Positions 1 through 6,794 of a stretch of DNA of 8,853 nt are shown here, piece by piece. This stretch comes from Bacteroides sp. (GTDB taxonomy: Bacteria; Bacteroidota; Bacteroidia; Bacteroidales; Bacteroidaceae), in assembly GCA_030151845.1 (NCBI GenBank), contig JASLCM010000271.1, forward strand, positions 1 to 8,853. The letters are read 5' to 3'. The translations under genes were made by a program, and so were the position numbers. The notes below the pieces were generated by a model. That model made no database searches. It was not told the origin of the DNA and saw only the letters and a list, made by a program, of their open reading frames with translations. The number at the start of each line of letters is the position of its first letter. The stretch's first letter is position 1.

Positions 1-68
1 TTCTCGTGATGCAAGTTTATGAGTGAAATTAATTAAAGTAAACCTCTATCAATACGATTTAAAACAAG

Positions 69-92
69 CATAGCCCTCATTAGAGGGCTATG
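69..92. terminator. Intrinsic terminator hairpin downstream of mnmE, possibly bidirectional
   Basis: A perfect 10-bp inverted repeat, CATAGCCCTC and GAGGGCTATG, is separated by the 4-base loop ATTA. It begins about 40 bases after the mnmE stop codon. Read on the minus strand it is followed by CTTGTTTT, a moderate T-tract. Read on the plus strand it is followed by TGTTCGTTTTT. It could therefore stop transcripts from both sides, including a plus-strand gene ending before base 1. The hairpin is directly visible; its terminator role is inferred from position and T-tracts. Confidence 0.8.
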
Positions 93-132
93 TGTTCGTT
101 TTTGATTCTTGTTAATCGTTGATTATTGATTT

Positions 133-1524
133 TTATTTTCCAATGCAAAAGTTCTTAAAGATATTGTGTAGCACCATATCTGTGGTTACTTCGCCCACAA
201 TGTCATTGAGGTGGAAAATACATTCTCTAATGTCTTGTGAGAGAAAATCTCCACTCAAGCCCATAGTTAGTCCATTTTGTACCCTTTGAATAGCTTCCAA
301 TGCATGAGTGAGTGCTTCGTAATGGCGTACATTGGTTACGATCACGTCGTTTTGAGTCACGCTAGGTAAGTTGGCCGATTCCACCAAAAGGTGCTCCAGC
401 TCTTCTTCTCCTGTAGCTTCTTTGGCCGAAATGAAGAGGTGTTTAGTTAGCTCTTTCTCTTGCAGAAGCTTTGTGATGTTATCTCTCTCTTCTGTCGATA
501 GTAAGTCCGATTTATTGATCAGTAAAATGAGTTGCTTCTCTTTGCACATGGGGAGTAGCTTAGGAGAGAGCTCTTTTACTTGTCGTTCGGTGTAGGGAGC
601 ATCTACTACCCACAATACTATTTCGGCCTGATCTAATTTTTGGAAGGTGCGTTCTATTCCTATGGTTTCAATAGCGTCATTGGTCTCTCTAATCCCTGCT
701 GTATCTATGAAGCGAAAGCTAATTCCTTCGATGTTGGTTACATCCTCAATCACATCTCTTGTTGTACCGTGAATGTTACTAACAATTGCCTTCTCTTCTT
801 TTAAAAGTAAGTTTAGTAGGGTCGATTTTCCCGCATTGGTCTCTCCAATAATAGCTACGGGTACTCCATTCTTGATGACATTACCAACATTGAATGATTG
901 AGCTAGCTTTTTTATCACTTTTTCAATGCCATTGGCTAATTCATTTAGTTCATCTCTATTGGCAAACTCCACGTCTTCTTCGCTAAAATCTAGCTCAAGT
1001 TCTATTAAAGAGGTGAAGTGAATCAATTGATCTCTTAACTTCCTCAACTCACTGCTAAAGCCACCTCGCATCTGACTCATCGCTAGTCGGTGAGTTGAGG
1101 CAGAAGTAGCAGCGATAAGGTCGGCAACAGCTTCTGCCTGACTCAAGTCCATCTTTCCATTCAAAAAAGCGCGTTGTGTAAACTCACCTGGCTGGGCCAG
1201 TCTGCATCCTTTTTCTAAAAGTAGTTGTAAAACTTTTTGTAAGATATAGCTTGAACCGTGACAAGTTATCTCTGTACTGTCTTCTCCAGTGTATGATTTA
1301 GGACCTTTAAATAGGGCTACTAACACCTCATCTATTAGTTCCTCTTTGTTATTAATTGTTCCAAAAGTGAGTGAATAAGGAGCGCTTTGGCTAAATACAA
1401 CCCCTTTTTTGGCTGGAGTAAATATAGCTTCGGTTATTGCTATAGCTTTTGGTCCAGATACACGAATGGTGCCAATTGCTCCACCTTGGGCAGTAGCAAT
1501 GGCGCATATAGTTTCTTGATTCAT
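133..1524 (-). CDS. mnmE: tRNA uridine-5-carboxymethylaminomethyl(34) synthesis GTPase MnmE
   Basis: MnmE (TrmE) works in the cytoplasm with MnmG to install the carboxymethylaminomethyl group on U34 of tRNAs that read split codon boxes. From the ATG at 1524 the protein is 463 aa, normal for the family. The N-terminal tetrahydrofolate-binding domain covers about residues 1-118, then a helical domain with an inserted G domain at about 216-380. Visible G motifs are GETNAGKST (227-235), TTRD (254-257), DTAG (274-277) and NKSD (337-340). The protein ends in CIGK, the family's C-terminal motif with its essential cysteine (C460). An in-frame TTG nine bases upstream (1533) would add three residues; the ATG is preferred because it is canonical and starts the conserved part directly (MNQETICAIAT). 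It is the last gene of the minus-strand train and has a likely promoter in the 41-base gap before it. MnmG is not in the window. Identification is very secure. Confidence 0.98.
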   Translation of the reverse strand: MNQETICAIATAQGGAIGTIRVSGPKAIAITEAIFTPAKKGVVFSQSAPYSLTFGTINNKEELIDEVLVALFKGPKSYTGEDSTEITCHGSSYILQKVLQLLLEKGCRLAQPGEFTQRAFLNGKMDLSQAEAVADLIAATSASTHRLAMSQMRGGFSSELRKLRDQLIHFTSLIELELDFSEEDVEFANRDELNELANGIEKVIKKLAQSFNVGNVIKNGVPVAIIGETNAGKSTLLNLLLKEEKAIVSNIHGTTRDVIEDVTNIEGISFRFIDTAGIRETNDAIETIGIERTFQKLDQAEIVLWVVDAPYTERQVKELSPKLLPMCKEKQLILLINKSDLLSTEERDNITKLLQEKELTKHLFISAKEATGEEELEHLLVESANLPSVTQNDVIVTNVRHYEALTHALEAIQRVQNGLTMGLSGDFLSQDIRECIFHLNDIVGEVTTDMVLHNIFKNFCIGK

Positions 1525-1548
1525 CGAATTCAATCTTTAGTGAGGAGA

Positions 1549-1556
1549 CAAAGATA
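1549..1556 (-). promoter_or_regulatory. Bacteroidota -7 box (TATCTTTG) ahead of mnmE
   Basis: On the minus strand this reads TATCTTTG, an exact match to the Bacteroidota -7 consensus TAnnTTTG. It lies 24 bases before the mnmE ATG, in the gap after the exonuclease stop. A start site about seven bases downstream would leave a leader of roughly 18 bases. I see no TTTG at the expected -33 distance, so it is a partial promoter match. It suggests mnmE can be transcribed separately from the operon upstream. Confidence 0.5.
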
Positions 1557-1565
1557 CAAGTTTTT

Positions 1566-2072
1566 TTATAATTCGTCTCTAAGGTATTTGAGGTAGAGTT
1601 GAGCACAAGCTCTTGCATCTGATAGAGCCTCATGATGCTTTAGTGGAATCTGGTTAATTTGGCAACAGGCATCTAATCTTGCCGAGGGATACCCTTTGGA
1701 CCGACAAATTTTGCATGTGCATTCCCATTGAGGGGCAATGTCCAGTTCTTCGTAAGCATACCCATATGTGCGCATGGTTTGTGTGAGCACCGATCGGTCG
1801 AAAGACTCATTGTGTGCAACAACAACCTTTCCCAAGAGACGCTCTTTGATGTCGGTATAGAAAAAACCAAAAGAGGGGAGTGTTGCAGTCATTTCTGGAG
1901 TGATGCGATGAATGCGAATGTTTTGATTCCAATACTCGTTATTTGGCGGTTGAAAAAGTTCATAGAACTCATCAACGATAACCCCATCCTTAACAGTAAC
2001 AAGGGCTACCGAACATGCACTGTTGCGGTAGCCTGTTGCTGTTTCAAAATCTATTGCTACAAAGTCTTCCAT
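1566..2072 (-). CDS. DEDDh-family 3'-5' exonuclease (DNA polymerase III epsilon-like)
   Basis: This 168-aa protein is a stand-alone exonuclease domain of the DnaQ/RNase T superfamily, predicted to remove nucleotides from 3' ends with two metal ions. All DEDDh residues are visible: D8 and E10 in AIDFET (ExoI), D92 in AHNESFD (ExoII), and H147 with D152 in HHEALSDA (ExoIII). The expected RITPEM segment precedes ExoII (57-61 region). There is no polymerase, BRCT or helicase domain, so it is not a full PolC or DinG-type protein. Between ExoII and ExoIII it is cysteine-rich (C118, C120, C123, C136, C137). Its ATG lies 4 bases after the phosphorylase stop, so the two genes are co-transcribed and probably translationally coupled. 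Whether it acts in repair, proofreading or RNA trimming cannot be told from sequence. Confidence 0.9.
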   Translation of the reverse strand: MEDFVAIDFETATGYRNSACSVALVTVKDGVIVDEFYELFQPPNNEYWNQNIRIHRITPEMTATLPSFGFFYTDIKERLLGKVVVAHNESFDRSVLTQTMRTYGYAYEELDIAPQWECTCKICRSKGYPSARLDACCQINQIPLKHHEALSDARACAQLYLKYLRDEL

Positions 2073-2076
2073 GAAC

Positions 2077-2955
2077 TTAGATCCTATCCAATACTGTTTG
2101 TATTAGTTTATCTATTGTGTTTCTATAGCCCGTATTGGCCTCTTTAATAAGCCGATTGGCTATTACCATACAAACTGTCATAGCTTTGTGTCCCATGAGT
2201 TTAGATAGTCCAGCAAGTGCAGAGCTCTCCATCTCAAAGTTGGTGATTTTATAGCCTTTGTATTCAAAATTCTCTATCTTTTTATTTTGATTAGGATCTG
2301 CCAAAGGAACTCTTAACTCTCTTCCCTGCGGACCAAAGAAGCCGTTGGCTGCAATGGTAACACCACGCACCATATCTTCTTTACCTATTCGATCAATTAA
2401 ATCTTTACTAGCATCGATAACGTATGGGGCAGGAGCACATTGGTTGCCACTCCACTCCATATGTTTGAGAAATGCTTGCTCAAACTCCAAATCACAAACT
2501 TCATTTCTACCTGCATAGAAATTAAGTAGGCCATCAAAGCCTATCGATTTTTCTGAGCAAATGAAGGTACCAACAGGTGTATGGGGTTGAAGCCCACCAC
2601 AAGTTCCCACTCGAACAAGTTCAAGCTGGCGAAAGTTCTCTTTCTCTTCTCTCGTTTCAAAATCAATGTTTGCTAAGGCATCCAGCTCATTCATAACGAT
2701 ATCTACGTTATCACAACCTATACCTGTAGAAACAACAGTGATTCGTTTTCCTTTATAAGTTCCTGTTATGGTATTAAACTCTCTACTAGAGATATTGCAC
2801 TCTTGTTTCTCAAAGTGAGAAGCAACAAGAGCTACACGTCCAGGATCTCCAACTAAGATAACCTTGTCGGCAAGATGCTCTGGCTTAATGTGAAGATGAA
2901 ATACCGAACCATCTTCATTGATAATTAATTCGGATGATGGATATATTTTTTTCAT
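2077..2955 (-). CDS. Nucleoside phosphorylase, uridine phosphorylase-like (NP-I family)
   Basis: A 292-aa cytoplasmic enzyme of the hexameric NP-I family, which cleaves ribonucleosides with phosphate to free base and ribose-1-phosphate for salvage. Recognisable blocks are GDPGRV (36-41, phosphate-binding glycine loop), STGIG (76-80), RVGTCGGLQ (115-123, phosphate-binding Arg/Thr region) and FEMESSAL (240-247, ribose-binding Met/Glu). The segment FFGPQGRELR (206-215) sits where E. coli uridine phosphorylase has its Gln/Arg pair that recognises uracil, so a pyrimidine substrate is favoured by inference. The length exceeds E. coli Udp (about 253 aa), with extra sequence at the N-terminus and around residues 90-115. 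It lies 10 bases after floA and 4 bases before the exonuclease, inside the operon. The family call is firm; exact substrate specificity is not proven. Confidence 0.92.
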   Translation of the reverse strand: MKKIYPSSELIINEDGSVFHLHIKPEHLADKVILVGDPGRVALVASHFEKQECNISSREFNTITGTYKGKRITVVSTGIGCDNVDIVMNELDALANIDFETREEKENFRQLELVRVGTCGGLQPHTPVGTFICSEKSIGFDGLLNFYAGRNEVCDLEFEQAFLKHMEWSGNQCAPAPYVIDASKDLIDRIGKEDMVRGVTIAANGFFGPQGRELRVPLADPNQNKKIENFEYKGYKITNFEMESSALAGLSKLMGHKAMTVCMVIANRLIKEANTGYRNTIDKLIQTVLDRI

Positions 2956-2965
2956 AATTCTCTAC

Positions 2966-3976
2966 TTACTTTTGTTGATCTTTGGGTTTGTTACTTTTCA
3001 TGGATGAAGTTTGTGGAGTAGCGATGCTGTCTCGCATTGAGGTATCTGCCTCAATGTTCTTCATGCGATAGTAATCCATAATTCCAAGATTACCAGCTCT
3101 AAAGGCCTCTGCCATAGCTTTAGGTACTTCGGCTTCAGCCTCAATAACTTTAGCTCTAGCCTCTTGTGCTTTGGCTTTCATCTCTTGTTCAGATGCTACG
3201 GCCATTGCCCGTCGCTCTTCGGCCTTAGCTTGTGCAATGTTCTTATCGGCATTGGCTTGGTCTATTTGAAGGGCAGCACCAATGTTACGACCTATATCAA
3301 TATCTGCGATGTCAATCGATAGGATTTCAAATGCAGTTCCAGAGTCTAACCCCTTTTTAAGAACCAGTTTAGAGATAGAGTCTGGATTCTCAAGTACAGA
3401 CTTGTGACTTACAGAGGAACCAATCGAGGAGACTATACCTTCACCTACACGGGCCAGAATAGTGTCTTCACCAGCACCACCAACAAGTTGTTTAATATTA
3501 GCTCGTACAGTTACGCGAGCTTTTGCGATTAGCTGAATACCATCTTTTGCAACAGCAGTAACTGGTGGGGTGTCTATTACTTTGGGGTTAACAGACATTT
3601 GTACCGCTTCGAAAACATCACGTCCTGCTAAATCAATGGCTGTAGCCATTTGAAACGATAGGTCGATGTTTGCTTTCGATGCAGAAACAAGAGCATGTAC
3701 AACTCGCTCTACGTTACCTCCTGCAAGGTAGTGTGCTTCTAGTTCATCTCTAGAGATTGTTTCTAAGTCTGCTTTATAAGCTTCAATCATTGCAGGAACA
3801 ATTATATTGGGGGGTACCTTACGTATTCTCATTAAGAAGAGCTGTAGCAAGGAGATACGTACTCCCGAAACCTTGGCAGATAGCCATAGGAAGAAGGGCA
3901 CGTAATAAAAGAAGATTGCTATAGCTCCCATTACTGCGAGAAACATAAGAGCTAGAATCAAGGGGTTAAACATCAT
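2966..3976 (-). CDS. floA: Flotillin-like protein FloA
   Basis: FloA proteins are bacterial flotillins that form membrane foci and affect membrane fluidity and protein clustering. This 336-aa protein is close to the size of Bacillus FloA. It starts with a strong hydrophobic segment (about residues 5-33) and a second one at about 40-50 (ISLLQLFLMRI) followed by the family motif RKVPPN. The SPFH/PHB-type domain spans roughly 110-235. A long alanine/glutamate-rich coiled coil follows at about 240-295 (for example MKAKAQEARAKVIEAEAEVP). The tail (315-336) is short, polar and probably disordered. Two adjacent ATG codons are possible starts (3976 and 3973); the first is used here. It follows nfeD by 31 bases, the classic NfeD-flotillin pairing, which supports the assignment. 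Confidence 0.96.
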   Translation of the reverse strand: MMFNPLILALMFLAVMGAIAIFFYYVPFFLWLSAKVSGVRISLLQLFLMRIRKVPPNIIVPAMIEAYKADLETISRDELEAHYLAGGNVERVVHALVSASKANIDLSFQMATAIDLAGRDVFEAVQMSVNPKVIDTPPVTAVAKDGIQLIAKARVTVRANIKQLVGGAGEDTILARVGEGIVSSIGSSVSHKSVLENPDSISKLVLKKGLDSGTAFEILSIDIADIDIGRNIGAALQIDQANADKNIAQAKAEERRAMAVASEQEMKAKAQEARAKVIEAEAEVPKAMAEAFRAGNLGIMDYYRMKNIEADTSMRDSIATPQTSSMKSNKPKDQQK

Positions 3977-4002
3977 AGTTTAAAGATTTATTAGTGAATA
4001 TT

Positions 4003-4010
4003 CAAATTTA
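4003..4010 (-). promoter_or_regulatory. Possible internal -7 box (TAAATTTG) ahead of floA
   Basis: The minus strand reads TAAATTTG, matching TAnnTTTG, and overlaps the TAA stop codon of nfeD. It lies 26 bases before the floA ATG, inside the 31-base gap that is longer than the 4-10 base gaps nearby. No TTTG is seen at the -33 distance, and such an AT-rich match can occur by chance. It may be a weak secondary promoter that boosts floA. Confidence 0.3.
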
Positions 4011-4475
4011 ATTTTCTGGAACAACTTCTATTGTTCCGTTTATAATGTTAGAAACAACGATAGGTGTTCCTTCATCTACAAAGCCTTCAGACGATTTTAC
4101 CTCTACGATAGCCTCTTTTAATTTAGCTTTTCCATAGAGAGCAAGTCTGGTTGTCGTTATGCCTTTATCTCCAATGCGGATAGCCTCTTCGGCCGATCGA
4201 TCTACAGTTGAATTTATGGTCTTCTTCAAAGAGACTTTTTCGAGCGATTTCGAATTCATAAAGAGATAGATAGCAACCCCTGAGGCTACACAAGTTATTA
4301 TTGTAGTTAAGATACCAGCTACAACACCCATGTAGGCAAAAGCATAATAAATAGCATAAAGACCACAAAGGGTAGCTATAACCCCTGCCAGACTAAGTCC
4401 TGGAGTCACGAAAAGCTCAACCAAAAGGAGAACAATTGCGAGTAGAATCACTAATGCAAGAATAAGTATTTCCAT
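4008..4475 (-). CDS. NfeD family membrane protein (short form)
   Basis: A 155-aa integral membrane protein of the short NfeD type. An N-terminal hydrophobic helix (about 2-23) is followed by the glycine-rich LFVTPGLSLAG turn typical of the family and two more hydrophobic stretches (about 27-48 and 50-73). The soluble C-terminal part (about 98-155) fits the NfeD OB-fold: GDKGITTTRL, then the EAIVEVKSSEGFVDEGTPI region, and a terminal TIEVV strand. The ClpP-like serine protease domain of long NfeD proteins is absent. NfeD proteins are commonly encoded next to stomatin/flotillin genes and are thought to act with them in the membrane. Here floA follows directly. The start ATG is only 4 bases after the stop of the TPR/PD40 gene, suggesting coupled translation. 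Confidence 0.93.
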   Translation of the reverse strand: MEILILALVILLAIVLLLVELFVTPGLSLAGVIATLCGLYAIYYAFAYMGVVAGILTTIITCVASGVAIYLFMNSKSLEKVSLKKTINSTVDRSAEEAIRIGDKGITTTRLALYGKAKLKEAIVEVKSSEGFVDEGTPIVVSNIINGTIEVVPEN

Positions 4476-4479
4476 AGTT

Positions 4480-5916
4480 CTATTTGTTTATAGTGGTTAC
4501 CTCATATTTACGCACAGACTTTATTCGTTCGTGAAGTTGCTTGTGCATCTCCTCAACACGTTGTTCTAAATCTAGAATGGCGGGTGCAAGTTGACTCTTT
4601 GTTGTTTCATTGCCCTGTCCATACTCTTGTCTTAACTCGGTAAGCTTTTTCTTTTGTTGCTCAAAATATCCTTGTTGTTTAACATATTGCTGGTAGTTTT
4701 GTTTGGCCTCGTCCGACTTAAAGTCATCCCATTTTGTATATTCCAAACCATCTACAATAAGGAGGTTAAAATCTTGTTTTTTATCCTCTTTAGGTTGTGC
4801 ATTGAGTAGTCTTTGTAAGCGCTCTTTTGCAGCTCTAACCTGATTTTCGTCTTTCCACGTTGCTTCTATGTCTCTAATTTGTGCTAGCTCTACCATAGCT
4901 TCTGGCTCCATGGCCTCGTAGTTGTAAATTTTCTTCGTTTTGTTGGGAATGAAGAGATAAATACAAACTTTATCTTCTGGTTGGAAGCGGTCAGATGCAA
5001 ACCATCCCAATTGGTTGTACTCATCAATAACGAACATATAGTCATTGAATGGAGAGTTAAATGGCATTCCTACATTTTCAGGCATGAGGTACTTATTGGT
5101 ATTGGTGTTGTATCTAGTCACAAAAATATCATAACCTCCCATAGAGTTTGCCCCATCTGAGGCATAGTAGATGGTGACCCCATCTGCTAGAAGAAAAGGG
5201 TAGTTAACATTGGCCGAGTCGTTGATGTTTTCTGGCAGAGCAATTGGGGTGCCCCATCCATCTCCCAGCTTATTACTACTGTACAGGTTAATTAAGCCCT
5301 CCTCATTTTTTGCTCCATAGTATATTTTATTGCCTCTCTCCGATAAATAGAGTGTCTCCTCCTCTCCAAAAGTTGAATCTTTGAAGAATTCTCTAGCTAA
5401 CATGATTTTTCCAGACTCCTGTCCCAGGACATAGGTCTCTAGGAAGTTTTTTTTATCGACAACAAAGCTATCTAAAACGGTAACTTCTTCAACCCCTTTT
5501 AGCATCCGAAAGTTGGAACGGATTTTACGCAAAAGGGCTTCACCCAACTCCTCACTCTCTTTTCTTCTTTTGGCTGTTTTTAAATAGCTCTCTATGGTAC
5601 TAATTGCATTTTCGTAGTCATAAGCATCGTTATAGGCTAGGGCCAAATAATATTCGGCATAAGAGACACCTCGGCGTGTTGCAACTCTTAGTGGCTCTAT
5701 TGCTTTTTTAGGAGAACCTAGCTCGATTGCAGAGACTCCAAACCAATAGTTATAGTTTGGGTTATTGGGTTGTTTTTTGAGTAGGGCCTCAAAAATAGGT
5801 AAGGCTTTATCGTATTGTTTTTTGTCAAAAAAATCTCGTCCTTCTTTTAAGTCTTGTGCTATAACTGGAAAAGCACATAGAAAAGATAGAACTATTGCTG
5901 TTATTTTCTTCTTCAT
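4480..5916 (-). CDS. Exported TPR and PD40 (WD40-like) repeat protein
   Basis: No specific named gene is recognised. From the ATG at 5916 the protein is 478 aa and begins with a classic Sec signal peptide (KKK, hydrophobic core 5-17, likely cut after VIA at residue 20). No lipobox cysteine follows, so it is probably periplasmic or peripherally membrane-bound. Residues about 22-130 form TPR-like helix pairs (GRDFFDKKQYDKALPIFEAL and repeats). Residues about 170-335 resemble PD40 beta-propeller blades, with NYPFLLADGVTIYYASDG, GGYDIF and GWFASDR as typical signatures. The end (about 405-470) is a charged, probably coiled-coil region. The architecture resembles the front part of Bacteroidota PorE/OmpA-type proteins, but there is no OmpA peptidoglycan-binding domain. 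An in-frame TTG at 5937 would add seven residues before the signal peptide and is less likely. It leads the operon with nfeD and floA, so a role in envelope organisation is inferred. Confidence 0.88.
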   Translation of the reverse strand: MKKKITAIVLSFLCAFPVIAQDLKEGRDFFDKKQYDKALPIFEALLKKQPNNPNYNYWFGVSAIELGSPKKAIEPLRVATRRGVSYAEYYLALAYNDAYDYENAISTIESYLKTAKRRKESEELGEALLRKIRSNFRMLKGVEEVTVLDSFVVDKKNFLETYVLGQESGKIMLAREFFKDSTFGEEETLYLSERGNKIYYGAKNEEGLINLYSSNKLGDGWGTPIALPENINDSANVNYPFLLADGVTIYYASDGANSMGGYDIFVTRYNTNTNKYLMPENVGMPFNSPFNDYMFVIDEYNQLGWFASDRFQPEDKVCIYLFIPNKTKKIYNYEAMEPEAMVELAQIRDIEATWKDENQVRAAKERLQRLLNAQPKEDKKQDFNLLIVDGLEYTKWDDFKSDEAKQNYQQYVKQQGYFEQQKKKLTELRQEYGQGNETTKSQLAPAILDLEQRVEEMHKQLHERIKSVRKYEVTTINK

Positions 5917-5956
5917 TTTCAAATTGAATCTTCTCAAAATATAAAATCTACTTAAT

Positions 5957-5964
5957 CAAAAATA
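5957..5964 (-). promoter_or_regulatory. Bacteroidota -7 box (TATTTTTG) for the TPR/PD40-nfeD-floA operon
   Basis: The minus strand reads TATTTTTG, matching TAnnTTTG, 40 bases before the ATG of the TPR/PD40 gene. A start site about seven bases downstream would give a leader of about 34 bases containing GAGAAG as a weak ribosome-binding candidate. The -33 region shows no clear TTTG. Its position as the only upstream match in a divergent intergenic region makes it the best candidate for the operon promoter. Confidence 0.45.
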
Positions 5965-6038
5965 CAAATTATAAGTCAATAGTAGCTTATTTCAAGGATG
6001 CTTATTTGTTAATTCTTCTTTAAGCAGATAAAATCCAT

Positions 6039-6046
6039 TAGATTTG
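6039..6046 (+). promoter_or_regulatory. Bacteroidota -7 box (TAGATTTG) for ttcA
   Basis: TAGATTTG matches the TAnnTTTG consensus and lies 25 bases before the ATG at 6072. A start site near 6053 would leave a leader of roughly 19 bases including TTAGG as a weak ribosome-binding site. TTTG occurs at 6005-6008 but the 30-base spacing is too long for a normal -33 element. The predicted start site leaves almost no leader for the TTG at 6060, which favours the ATG start. Confidence 0.45.
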
Positions 6047-6071
6047 TAGCCAAATTAGGTTGAAAAAAAAT

Positions 6072-6794
6072 ATGTTAGGTAGTGAACAACTGTATAGGAA
6101 ACTAAATCATCGTGTTTCAAAGGGAATAAAGGAGTATCAACTAATCGAGCCAGGAGATGCCCTTCTAATTGGACTTTCTGGTGGAAAAGACTCTTTGGCT
6201 TTGTTGGAAGTTCTTGCAGACCGAATGCATTGGAGTAATCTCCCTTTTACTCTATTTGCTGTTCATATCAGGATGAGAGGAATACACTACGCTACAGATG
6301 TCTCCTATTTAGCCCATTTTTCTAAAAAATGGGGTGTCCCTTTTTTGGTGAAAACAGCAGCTTTTGATGGTGACAGCAACAAAAACCCTTGTTACCGATG
6401 TTCATGGAACCGAAGGAGAATGTTATTTCAAACCGCTCAGGAACTAGGATGCAATAAAATTGCATTAGGACACCATATGGATGATATCCTTCAAACACTT
6501 TTAATGAATATGGTCTTTCAAGGCTCTTTTTCAACTATGCCTCCATATACGAAGATGAGTCGGGTACCTGTCGATATTATTCGGCCTCTTTGCTTGGTTG
6601 AAGAGAGAGAGCTTATTGAGTTAGCTAATGGTAGAGGGTACCATAAACTTGTAAAAGAGTGTCCTTACGAGAGAGACTCTAAGCGCAGTGAAATAGCAGA
6701 TGTTATGCGTACTATTGAAAAAATGAGCCCAAAGGCTAAAGCTAACCTTTGGGCAAGTATGTCTAATGTTCAGAAAGCGTATTTACCTCGTTAA
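6072..6794 (+). CDS. ttcA: TtcA-family PP-loop ATPase (tRNA 2-thiocytidine biosynthesis)
   Basis: TtcA adenylates C32 of certain tRNAs and replaces the oxygen with sulfur using an Fe-S cluster. From the ATG at 6072 this protein is 240 aa, shorter than E. coli TtcA (311 aa). It has the PP-loop SGGKDS (36-41), the CYRC pair (C107, C110), GHHMDD (133-138) and a third cysteine in KECPYE (C197). This matches the three-cysteine cluster-binding pattern of TtcA rather than TilS, which lacks the CxxC. The C-terminus is shortened compared with proteobacterial members. A TTG at 6060, four codons upstream in frame, is an alternative start. The gene is the only plus-strand gene; it is divergent from the TPR/PD40 operon and convergent with apbE, sharing its stop-codon bases. 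The family is clear; the exact modified base in this lineage is inferred. Confidence 0.85.
   Translation: MLGSEQLYRKLNHRVSKGIKEYQLIEPGDALLIGLSGGKDSLALLEVLADRMHWSNLPFTLFAVHIRMRGIHYATDVSYLAHFSKKWGVPFLVKTAAFDGDSNKNPCYRCSWNRRRMLFQTAQELGCNKIALGHHMDDILQTLLMNMVFQGSFSTMPPYTKMSRVPVDIIRPLCLVEERELIELANGRGYHKLVKECPYERDSKRSEIADVMRTIEKMSPKAKANLWASMSNVQKAYLPR

Noticed and set aside
1..68. C-terminal end of a plus-strand gene
   Set aside because: All three plus frames hit a stop within the first 26 bases, leaving at most seven codons; nothing can be identified.
103..135. Repeat-like TTGATT/TTGATTATTGATT stretch after the terminator
   Set aside because: It is short, imperfect and AT-rich, with no regular unit length; low complexity is the simpler explanation.
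371..595. Serine-rich plus-strand open frame opposite mnmE
   Set aside because: It lies fully antisense to the conserved GTPase coding region, and its composition is a by-product of the opposite strand.
1525..1533. TTG start for mnmE
   Set aside because: The ATG at 1524 is canonical and begins just before the conserved N-terminal strand; the extra residues add nothing conserved.
3090..3260. Repetitive GCx codons within floA as a possible DNA repeat
   Set aside because: They encode the alanine/glutamate-rich coiled coil normal for flotillins; there is no exact nucleotide repeat unit.
5917..5937. TTG start for the TPR/PD40 protein
   Set aside because: It would put seven residues before a textbook signal peptide that starts MKKK at 5916.
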